Positions 1-6,433 of a DNA stretch of 28,395 nucleotides are shown piece after piece. The DNA comes from an uncultured Cellvibrio sp. (GTDB lineage Bacteria > Pseudomonadota > Gammaproteobacteria > Pseudomonadales > Cellvibrionaceae), in NCBI GenBank assembly GCA_946886255.1, contig CAMPIG010000012.1, positions 1-28,395 of the forward strand, given 5' to 3'. Under the pieces are notes generated by a model. That model saw nothing but the letters and a program-made list of their open reading frames with translations. It was not told the origin of the DNA and searched no databases. Every line of letters starts with the position of its first letter. Within the stretch, counting starts at the first letter, position 1. Made by a program: the position numbers and the translations under genes.

Positions 1-2
1 AC

Positions 3-374
3 GCCAGCATCATCGCACGCGAGACATCGCCTGACCAGGTGATGGTCTTCGCTGAACGCTTACCACCACCGGACTTACCTGCACCAGCGACGCAATTGGT
101 AAGCGGTTCAGTGGTGATCTCCTCGGATTATTTCAAACGCTTTGTTGCCGGTTTGCGGATGCTGATTGGTGGACGATTAAACACCTATGAATCCCTGCTC
201 GACCGCGCGCGCCGTGAAGCGATTTTGCGCATGCGCGAAGAAGCCAAAGCCCTCGGCGCTACACAGATCTTTAACGTCAAACTGGAAACCATGTCTATCG
301 GCGGGCGTAATCCCAACAGCGTCAGTTGCCTGGAAGTACTTGCCTACGGCACCGCCGTTATTCCACGCAATTAA
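3..374 (+). CDS. YbjQ/UPF0145-type putative heavy-metal-binding protein, 5'-truncated by window edge
   Basis: The reading frame is open from the first bases of the window, so the gene probably starts outside; an internal GTG-ATG at 39-44 is the first start seen inside. The visible part matches the YbjQ (DUF74) pattern: a Val-Ser-Gly segment, an aromatic-rich stretch, IGGRLNTYESLLDRARREAI, a helix with REEAKALGAT, and a terminal YGTAV strand. Members form small pentameric folds often annotated as heavy-metal binding; their cellular role is not settled. It ends 23 bp before the M48 peptidase start, so the two may be co-transcribed. The family call is good; the function is not known. Confidence 0.75.
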   Translation, partial: ASIIARETSPDQVMVFAERLPPPDLPAPATQLVSGSVVISSDYFKRFVAGLRMLIGGRLNTYESLLDRARREAILRMREEAKALGATQIFNVKLETMSIGGRNPNSVSCLEVLAYGTAVIPRN

Positions 375-397
375 TTTTTCCCCACAAAGGCCGCCAC

Positions 398-1213
398 ATG
401 CGTTACGAAAATCGTCAGCCGCCGGAAGGGATAAACGTCGTCGAACATGGTTGGGCGCGGGATTTTATTTTATTAGTTGTTGGCTTTTTTGCCGGGCTCG
501 CGCTGTTGTGCTGGCTATTGTTACAACTCGTCGCCTGGACCGCGAAGTGGATGCCCTTCTCCTGGGAGCAAAGATTAACGCAATCCTGGATGATGGAAGA
601 ACAACCGGGAGAACAACAAAAATATTTGCAACAACTCACTGACCAACTCGCACAAGCCGGTGGTCTATCACCGGAACTTGCGTTGCAGGTTCGGTACAGC
701 GAGGACGAGACTATCAATGCCCTCGCCACCCTCGGCGGCAACATGATGATCTTTGAAGGTCTGGTGGATGCTGTAGACAGCGAACAGGGCCTCGCTTTTG
801 TGATCGCTCATGAAATAGCCCACATCCAACACCGCCACCCGGTGCAAGCCGTTGCGCGCGGCTTAAGTATGAGTCTGTTAAGCGCCATGATCTTCGGCCA
901 AACCGATCTTGCCCACCTCGCCGGTGTCGGCGGTAATCTTGCACTATTAAATTATTCCCGCCAACAGGAAAACGAAGCGGATCGCTGGGCTTTGCAGGCG
1001 TTGCATAATCATTATGGTCATGTGGCTGGTGCCGATGAGTTATTTCGTAAACTTAAAGAAGAGAATAATGGCTTGCTATTGCCTGAGTGGATGTCTACGC
1101 ATCCGGATCTGGATGCGCGTATTGCGAACCTGGAGAAGATTGCGCGAGATAATAATTATGAGCTGAATGGTGAACCATTACCAATTAACAGTTCATATAA
1201 AACACCTCAATAA
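398..1213 (+). CDS. Membrane-anchored M48-family zinc metallopeptidase
   Basis: This is a 271-residue protein from ATG 398, preceded by an AAGG about 9 bp upstream; a longer frame from 326 overlaps the previous gene and is unlikely. One hydrophobic helix at about residues 24-50 anchors it in the inner membrane. The catalytic zinc motif HEIAH is at residues 138-142, and the downstream ENEADRWALQAL helix supplies the third ligand (Glu), as in M48 enzymes of the HtpX/BepA/LoiP kind. A C-terminal STHPDLDARIANL segment is also typical of the family. The likely role is quality control of envelope or membrane proteins; the exact substrate cannot be read from sequence. A long palindrome begins about 40 bp downstream and may end transcription. 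Confidence 0.88.
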   Translation: MRYENRQPPEGINVVEHGWARDFILLVVGFFAGLALLCWLLLQLVAWTAKWMPFSWEQRLTQSWMMEEQPGEQQKYLQQLTDQLAQAGGLSPELALQVRYSEDETINALATLGGNMMIFEGLVDAVDSEQGLAFVIAHEIAHIQHRHPVQAVARGLSMSLLSAMIFGQTDLAHLAGVGGNLALLNYSRQQENEADRWALQALHNHYGHVAGADELFRKLKEENNGLLLPEWMSTHPDLDARIANLEKIARDNNYELNGEPLPINSSYKTPQ

Positions 1214-1253
1214 TAACGTTATCAGCACCATCTTCATCTACAGGGTTGAGTGA

Positions 1254-1359
1254 GTTTGTCGTTAAGGGGTTTATTTTGAAACCCTCAAGTCACGGACGAC
1301 TTGAGGGAGCTACAGGGATGTATTCATGCGTTTTCAAAATAAACCCCTTAATGACAAAC
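1254..1359. repeat. Long palindromic repeat element, copy 1 (conserved core, private arms)
   Basis: Arms at 1254-1281 and 1332-1359 are complementary over 28 bp with one G-T wobble. Inside sits a second hairpin with a 10-bp stem (1282-1291/1298-1307) and loop ACGGAC, followed by a single-stranded segment at 1308-1331 containing AGCTACAGGGATGTATTCAT. The same inner hairpin and segment recur in reverse orientation at 20511-20620 with different arms. It lies between the M48 and DUF885 genes. It could act as a terminator or mRNA 3'-end stabiliser, or be a small mobile element; no transposase is nearby. The reading frame running through it (from 1246) is not thought to be translated. Confidence 0.85.
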
Positions 1360-1419
1360 GGGGTGCAAAGTGCCTACTTTCAATTTGGACCGACAATAAA
1401 TCTTCACGACGAGGACGTT

Positions 1420-3228
1420 ATGATACGCGCAAGATTTTTTATCACTCTTTTTCTATTATTCGTCACCACCGGCACCTTTGCTGCCGACACGGATACAGAC
1501 ACTAAAGCGCGTGCACTTTTCGAGCTATTTTTTGAAGAGTCAGTGTCACTCAGCCCCATGTGGCAAACTGACCTGGGGCGTAAAACCAATTACGATAAAT
1601 GGGACGATATCAGTCCGCAGCAAAGTGAGCTTTATCATCAACTGTATAAAGATCAACTGGCGCGCTTGAAAAAACTGGATAGGAATTCGCTCAACTCCGA
1701 AAACCAGCTTAGTTACGAACTGCAAAAATTTGAACTGGAAAAGGATATCGCAGGCTATAAGTGGCGCGATCACAATTATCCGGTCAATCAAATGTTTGGA
1801 CTGCACGCTGGCATTCCTGCCTTTCTCATTAACTCGCACAATGTCGCATCCAAAGAAGATGCTGAAGCTTATGTAGCACGGCTTGCCGGTGTGGGAAAAC
1901 TGATTGATCAGCTGATCGATAACCTGCAACGTCGCGCCGACAAAGGTATTCTTGCGCCTGCGTTTGTTTATCCCTATGTGCTGGATGATAGTCGTAATAT
2001 CATCAAAGGCCAGCCCTTCGATGACAGCAAAGCAACCAGTCCTTTGTTGGAAGATTTCACCAAAAAAGTAGAGACTTTGAAGCTCAAGGATAAACAACAG
2101 ACAAAATTACTCAGCGCCGCAAGATATGAATTGCAACATACCGTACAGCCAGCTTATCAACGCTTAATTAAAGCCGTCGAAAGTTTACAAGCGCGCGCAG
2201 ACAGCCGTGACGGTGTCTGGAAATTGCCGCAGGGTAAAGCGTTTTATAACCACGCACTTGAGCGGATGACTACAACCACGCTCAGTGCCGATGATATTCA
2301 CAAGATCGGTTTGGCCGAAGTGGCGCGGATTCGCAAAGAGATGGAACAGGTCATGAAGACGGTCAAGTTTGATGGCGATCTGCAAGCCTTTTTTACATTT
2401 ATGCGCGATGACCCACAATTTTATTATCCCGACACTGCTGCCGGCCGTGAACAGTATCTGCAAGACACTCGCGCAATCATTGATGCGATGCGCAAGCGCC
2501 TGCCGGAATTATTTGGTCATCTGCCCAAAGCCGATCTGGTCGTTAAAGCCGTTGAACCCTTTCGCGAAAAGTCCGCCGGAAAGGCGTTTTATAACGGTCC
2601 GGCAGAGGACGGGGCGCGCCCCGGAATCTACTACGTTAACTTGTACGATATGAGCGGCGTGCCGCGTTACCAAATGGAAGCGCTCGCGTATCATGAAGCG
2701 TTGCCAGGCCATCACATGCAAATTGCTATTGCACAGGAAATGAAAGATTTACCTTCTTTCCGTCGCCATGGCGGTTACACCGCTTACATCGAAGGTTGGG
2801 GCCTTTATGCGGAACTGGTACCCAAAGCCATGGGTTTTTATGCCGATCCCTATTCTGATTTCGGTCGCTTGGCGATGGAACTCTGGCGCGCGGTACGCTT
2901 GGTGGTGGACACCGGCATCCACAGTAAAAAATGGACGCGGGAACAAGCTATCGATTATTTTGTTGCCAACAGTCCGATGAATCGCGCCGATGCGACTCGC
3001 GAGATTGAGCGTTACATCGTTATGCCCGGCCAGGCAACGACTTACAAAATCGGTATGAATAAGTTTGTTGAATTACGAGATAAAGCAAAGCGCGAATTAG
3101 GCGAGCAATTTGATTTGCGTGCATTTCACGACTTTGTTCTCGGCGGCGGTGCCTTACCGCTGACCGTACTGGAACGTCAAGTGGATGAATGGATTCGTAA
3201 AGAAAAAGCTGTAGCTGCTGCAGGTTAG
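1420..3228 (+). CDS. DUF885 family metallopeptidase-like exported protein
   Basis: This is a 602-residue protein from ATG 1420. A purine-rich GAGGACG lies just upstream and a clear signal peptide follows (MIRARFFITLFLLFVTTGTFAAD, cleavage likely after TFA). Starting at 1246 would bury the signal peptide and translate the palindromic repeat, so it was rejected. The zinc-binding-like motif HEALPGHH starts at residue 425, the hallmark of DUF885 (M32/M3-like gluzincin) proteins; the domain fills almost the whole chain. Members are periplasmic or secreted putative peptidases with largely unproven substrates. The next gene starts 6 bp after the stop, so the two are probably one operon. Confidence 0.88.
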   Translation: MIRARFFITLFLLFVTTGTFAADTDTDTKARALFELFFEESVSLSPMWQTDLGRKTNYDKWDDISPQQSELYHQLYKDQLARLKKLDRNSLNSENQLSYELQKFELEKDIAGYKWRDHNYPVNQMFGLHAGIPAFLINSHNVASKEDAEAYVARLAGVGKLIDQLIDNLQRRADKGILAPAFVYPYVLDDSRNIIKGQPFDDSKATSPLLEDFTKKVETLKLKDKQQTKLLSAARYELQHTVQPAYQRLIKAVESLQARADSRDGVWKLPQGKAFYNHALERMTTTTLSADDIHKIGLAEVARIRKEMEQVMKTVKFDGDLQAFFTFMRDDPQFYYPDTAAGREQYLQDTRAIIDAMRKRLPELFGHLPKADLVVKAVEPFREKSAGKAFYNGPAEDGARPGIYYVNLYDMSGVPRYQMEALAYHEALPGHHMQIAIAQEMKDLPSFRRHGGYTAYIEGWGLYAELVPKAMGFYADPYSDFGRLAMELWRAVRLVVDTGIHSKKWTREQAIDYFVANSPMNRADATREIERYIVMPGQATTYKIGMNKFVELRDKAKRELGEQFDLRAFHDFVLGGGALPLTVLERQVDEWIRKEKAVAAAG

Positions 3229-3234
3229 CGAACC

Positions 3235-3702
3235 ATGCCCGACAAGTCTTCATTGATCACTGAAATCCGCGACATGATGGCGGAGTGTAATTTGTTTAAT
3301 AACCTGGCGGCAGCAGAACTACTTTCTGCTGCCGGTTATTTCAGCCTCAATAAAATCCCCAAAGGCAAGATTATCTTCAAGGAAGGGGATGCGGGCACGT
3401 TTATGGGCATCATCAACAGCGGTAGTGTTGCTGTTTATAAAGCCAATGCCGAAGAAAAAAATATTCAGATCGCCACCTTACCCAAAGGCCAAAGCTTTGG
3501 CGAAATGGCAGTACTTGACGGTGAGCGCCGCTCCGCCATGTGCGCCACCGCCAGTGAATGTGTGCTGCTGTTGCTATCCAAAGATTCCCTGGAAAAAATG
3601 ATGCAGGAAAACCCCAAAGTCGCCGCCAAAGTGATTCGCGCTATTGCCGTATCACTTTCTCGCCGACTGCGTATCGCCGCCGGGAAACTCGTTGGCGGTT
3701 GA
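3235..3702 (+). CDS. Single-domain cyclic-nucleotide-binding protein
   Basis: This 155-residue protein consists of one Crp-type cNMP-binding beta-roll followed by a short helix. The phosphate-binding cassette is clear: FGEMAVLDGERRSA (about residues 88-101), with the conserved Glu and Arg. A GTFMGIINSGSVAVYK strand and a terminal helix (KVAAKVIRAIAVSLSRRLRIAAGKLV) complete the domain. There is no helix-turn-helix, so it is not a transcription factor of the Crp type; it may bind cAMP or cGMP to control a partner, or have become a structural module. It starts 6 bp after the DUF885 stop and is probably translated from the same message. Confidence 0.85.
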   Translation: MPDKSSLITEIRDMMAECNLFNNLAAAELLSAAGYFSLNKIPKGKIIFKEGDAGTFMGIINSGSVAVYKANAEEKNIQIATLPKGQSFGEMAVLDGERRSAMCATASECVLLLLSKDSLEKMMQENPKVAAKVIRAIAVSLSRRLRIAAGKLVGG

Positions 3703-3801
3703 TTTTTCCGCCATTCGCACACCTGTAATCACAACTTACTTGAAAAAGTGCTTTGATGCTGAATATGCTTTCTCATTTTCAACTGTTTATAAGGACGGAT
3801 T

Positions 3802-4278
3802 ATGCCTCTCAAGAAACGATATTCACTGTCAGAGCAAGTAATCACTCATATTTTTGATGGCGAGGTAAGTGGTAACAGTTTTTCAGGTTTTCATTGTGAA
3901 GCGCGTAAGAATCCAACGAATGGACGTATGATAATTTCACAGATCAGTGGTGACCAAAACGCAAATCGGGAAGCAAACCGCCCTTATAAAGCCCACGTAA
4001 GAATAAGTGTTGGTGGCTCCATGAGAGGGCCTGTGCTCAAATCCATGTTTCCAAAGAACTGGCGTGAAGCCGATATTATTCGATGGATTGAACAAGCCTT
4101 AACGGACCCTAAAGATAAAAATCGCCCCTCCAGAGAATCCTGGACGACAAGCCCGAGATCACTCCGCAGTACCAATGTGCCAGGGCAACAGCTTTCACGA
4201 ATTAAAATTAATAAAGTTTCCTGTACTGTCTTGTACCAGAATGGCGCAATCGCGTCTATTTACCCCAACATCGTTTAA
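3802..4278 (+). CDS. EndoU-type RNase toxin domain protein, stand-alone
   Basis: This is a 158-residue protein from ATG 3802 with an AAGGA about 6 bp upstream. It resembles the bacterial EndoU domain found at the C-termini of contact-dependent and polymorphic toxins: THIFDGE (His16), a second histidine in SGFHCEA (His31), FPKNWREADIIRWIEQAL (83-100), and a final strand pair ending ASIYP (151-155), where the family has its catalytic Ser/Thr-x-Tyr-Pro. EndoU enzymes cut RNA after uridines. There is no signal peptide, no N-terminal delivery region and no small immunity gene next to it, so it is either an orphan toxin tip, a cytoplasmic RNase or an effector. It converges with the C58 remnant. Assigned by motif, without alignment. 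Confidence 0.68.
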   Translation: MPLKKRYSLSEQVITHIFDGEVSGNSFSGFHCEARKNPTNGRMIISQISGDQNANREANRPYKAHVRISVGGSMRGPVLKSMFPKNWREADIIRWIEQALTDPKDKNRPSRESWTTSPRSLRSTNVPGQQLSRIKINKVSCTVLYQNGAIASIYPNIV

Positions 4279-4317
4279 AAAATTGTCCGAAAAGCTTCGC
4301 GATGTTGATCAGTATCC

Positions 4318-4340
4318 ATGGGAGCACCGAGTGCTTCCAT
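4318..4340. terminator. Hairpin between convergent genes, possible bidirectional terminator
   Basis: A 10-bp stem with one G-T pair (ATGGGAGCAC / GTGCTTCCAT) and a 3-nt loop lies between the EndoU stop at 4278 and the C58-remnant stop at 4356. No T-run follows on either strand, so efficiency as an intrinsic terminator is doubtful. Confidence 0.35.
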
Positions 4341-4355
4341 AGGCATACTGCATGG

Positions 4356-4673
4356 TCAGATGCGCTTGGCATATGACTTGATAACGAAGTCACCACCGAG
4401 TTCTTCCATGTAACCCGATGTCCAGTAGAACCCTCCCGGCTCACCGATCCACTGGCGAAAGTTGTCTGCTTTTTCAAAATAGAAAATGCCGTAGTTGGGA
4501 TCAAAAAACATGGCGTCGGCACCGACAAAAGCCGCCACCGCATGACCACCGGCCCGACCATGGAGGCTGATGATCTTATAGGACCAGTAATTAGCGGAAT
4601 GGATACCGACGATTTTTTTGCAAGGTTTATCCACTAGGCTATCAGCGCCTGATTTTCCGAGCCGGCAATCACT
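4356..4673 (-). pseudogene. C-terminal remnant of a C58 (YopT-type) cysteine protease
   Basis: This frame encodes the His-Asp half of a C58 protease: GGHAVAAFVG (catalytic-type His) followed by MFFDPNYGIFYFEKADNFRQWI (catalytic-type Asp in the classic FFDPNxG motif). The cysteine-bearing N-terminal half is absent. It is in the same reading frame as the intact protease directly upstream (4674-5297), separated only by that gene's TAA. The only starts available are internal (for example GTG at 4634) without a convincing ribosome site. The sequence is closer to the canonical C58 motif than the two intact copies are. It is best read as what is left of a third tandem paralog after a deletion; a short expressed regulator cannot be excluded. 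Confidence 0.65.
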
Positions 4674-5297
4674 TTATACGAGGTGGAAGAACCGGTAATT
4701 GGATGTTGCGTCGATGCCGTAACCCACGAAAAGCAGCCATTCGAAGAAGCAGAAAAATTCATAGCGATCCCGAAACAAAAACTCCCCAAAATTCACGTCA
4801 AAAAACCGAACCGGAATCTTGCCTCGTCTTGCTGTACCGAAATACATCGCCACCGCATGCCCACTACCGTCCGGCGGCATAAAACCGAACAGCATATACC
4901 CGGCGTTGACGGCCAGGATGGAATTCACCAATTTCATTCTGGTGACAGGACCGCCACCGTAGCCGCGCTTTTTCACTCCACTCTTATGATGCAGCCAAGC
5001 TTCGAAAGCCGGTGTCTCAAAATGCCTGAAATGTTTCTGCTCGGTTTTAATCAGGCCTACCGCCTTTTGGTTCAAGGGAACGAAGGTTCGCTTGTTATTT
5101 TCCAAATACATGCCGATGAACTCTCTCAATGAGCCACCCGCTTTGTGCTTTGAAATGTAATAACAGGAAGCGGCAAAGCAAACACCCCGCCCCGCCTGTC
5201 TGCCCAATATCGTATGAGATTGGGACACGTCCCACGAGTGAATGCCTTTGTAGGCTTCGGCTTTTTCCAGAACTTCCAGGTCGGTGGGTAAGGGCAT
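4674..5297 (-). CDS. C58 (YopT/AvrPphB-type) cysteine protease-like protein A
   Basis: This 207-residue protein has the ordered catalytic residues of peptidase family C58: Cys40 in GRGVCFAASCYYIS, His147 in GSGHAVAMYFG and Asp167 in VRFFDVNFGEFLF. C58 enzymes include YopT and AvrPphB, which cut host GTPases or kinases, and domains in large bacterial toxins; here the protein is little more than the catalytic core. No signal peptide or membrane helix is seen. It is a paralog of the protein at 5677-6297, sharing the EAYKGIHSW/EAFKGIHSW opening, KHKAGGSLRE/MHKRGSSLRE and the FFD-N-GEFLFRD block. A shared promoter box lies 133 bp upstream of the ATG. The target is unknown. Confidence 0.72.
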   Translation of the reverse strand: MPLPTDLEVLEKAEAYKGIHSWDVSQSHTILGRQAGRGVCFAASCYYISKHKAGGSLREFIGMYLENNKRTFVPLNQKAVGLIKTEQKHFRHFETPAFEAWLHHKSGVKKRGYGGGPVTRMKLVNSILAVNAGYMLFGFMPPDGSGHAVAMYFGTARRGKIPVRFFDVNFGEFLFRDRYEFFCFFEWLLFVGYGIDATSNYRFFHLV

Positions 5298-5676
5298 AGG
5301 AGTTTTTCAACCTCATTGTTGGTGTCTCAAATCCATGAGCGAGCGGAAGAACACACGGTTGCGATGGCTCACCTGGAAGACAGGGGGTAAGACGAGTCTT
5401 TATGCTACGTCAAATATTGGATATGCAGTACCCGCCGAATGGGGGGATATGCCGAGTGTCACCAACGACCATGGCGTGATTTCGAGCGCCATGGCCGTTT
5501 TGCATTCTCTATCAAGGCGTTTGAACGCGCCTCAAAATGAGCTTTGGATTTGTCTATGAAAGTTTGGGAAGTTCAATACACGTTTTGAATGTCATAGTAA
5601 CCCGATAGGTTGGTGTGTAATCGTACCTATCTGGCCCAAGCTTTTAATCTTAATGATGGCCGTTTGTAACTATTGC
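5298..5676. other. Intergenic region between the two C58 genes: promoter plus unexplained sequence
   Basis: About 380 bp without a supported gene. It holds the promoter of the downstream C58 gene (5402-5447), its 5' leader of about 100 nt (5298-5401), and a perfect 8-bp inverted repeat CCATGGCG/CGCCATGG at 5469-5476 and 5487-5494, just upstream of the promoter box on the minus strand. From 5495 to 5676 no coding, RNA or repeat signal could be made out. A plus-strand frame spans 5284-5559 but runs across the promoter and resembles nothing. Confidence 0.5.
5402..5447 (-). promoter_or_regulatory. Shared promoter, site A (C58 protease A)
   Basis: On the minus strand a box reading TCCCCCCATTCGGCGGGT (5430-5447) is followed by exactly 20 bp, then CG and the -10-like hexamer TAGCAT (5402-5407). 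The start codon is 133 bp from the box edge. The layout is identical to sites B-E, with one base changed in the box centre (ATTC for ATTT). Confidence 0.75.
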
Positions 5677-6297
5677 TTAAAGAAAATGCTGAAATTCGTA
5701 GGTGGCAGGCTGGTTATTAGCGTAAACACACCTCAATAACCAATCAAAAAAGAACAAAAATCGCACATGATCACGAAAGAGAAATTCACCGACGTTGATA
5801 TCAAAGAAGCGTACAGGAACTCGATTGTTTCTTCTCGCACCAAAGTACGCAACCACAGCGTGCTTGGATTCTTCAGCCGGAGCAACAATAAGCATCATGT
5901 ATCCTCCTGAAGGCAGAATGCCACGGATCGAAGCTGATAACTTTGCCATGGTAAGCTCACCTTGGCCGTATCCTTTCCTCTTCAGTTTGCTCTCCTCATC
6001 TACCCAACTTTTAAACGTGGTTGTATTTATTGTGTTGCCAAAACGTGTCTGCTGGCTTTTAAGAAACGTTATGGATTCTTCATTCAACTGAGCGAAGAGG
6101 TTCCTGCTACCGTGCTGCAATCCCAAGCCTTCCCTTAACGAACTTCCTCGTTTATGCATAGACATATAGTAACAAGAGGCAGCAAGACAGATCCCTGTGC
6201 CCACATAAGGTGCAAGAAAATGTCCGCCTTGAGATATATTCCAGGAATGTATTCCTTTAAATGCTTCGGCCTTTTTTATGATCAACCAATGTGTCAT
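5677..6297 (-). CDS. C58 (YopT/AvrPphB-type) cysteine protease-like protein B
   Basis: This 206-residue protein is paralogous along its whole length to the neighbour at 4674-5297. The C58 triad is in place: Cys37 in GTGICLAASCYYMS, His146 in ESKHAVVAYFG and Asp166 in VRFFDINVGEFLF. A good ribosome site (AGAGGG, 6 bp before ATG) supports the start at 6297. There is no signal peptide, so it works in the cytoplasm or is delivered by a machine not in this window. It has its own copy of the shared promoter 104 bp upstream, so the tandem copies are separately transcribed. As in family members, the substrate may be a GTPase or kinase, but nothing here identifies it. Confidence 0.72.
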   Translation of the reverse strand: MTHWLIIKKAEAFKGIHSWNISQGGHFLAPYVGTGICLAASCYYMSMHKRGSSLREGLGLQHGSRNLFAQLNEESITFLKSQQTRFGNTINTTTFKSWVDEESKLKRKGYGQGELTMAKLSASIRGILPSGGYMMLIVAPAEESKHAVVAYFGARRNNRVPVRFFDINVGEFLFRDHVRFLFFFDWLLRCVYANNQPATYEFQHFL

Positions 6298-6372
6298 GGA
6301 AAGCCCTCTTTTTATTACAGCAGCGACAGATAATTTGTTGAGTTCATTTTGAAATACGCCGACGAAGACTGA

Positions 6373-6418
6373 ATTTTACGCTCGATCTCCGCGGGTCAAT
6401 ACCCGCCAAATGGGGGGA
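6373..6418 (-). promoter_or_regulatory. Shared promoter, site B (C58 protease B)
   Basis: The box TCCCCCCATTTGGCGGGT (6401-6418) is followed by 20 bp, CG and the good -10 hexamer TAAAAT (6373-6378). A TTGACC inside the 20-bp gap could serve as a -35. The box starts only 16 bp after the stop of the propeller lipoprotein gene. Confidence 0.8.
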
Positions 6419-6433
6419 GCCACTTTTATTTAT

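Noticed and set aside
326..397. Upstream start for the M48 peptidase
   Set aside because: It overlaps the end of the YbjQ-type gene and adds a stretch without homology; ATG 398 has a ribosome site and is followed by the membrane helix.
1246..1419. N-terminal extension of the DUF885 reading frame
   Set aside because: It would translate the palindromic repeat and place a clear signal peptide at residue 59; ATG 1420 has a ribosome site.
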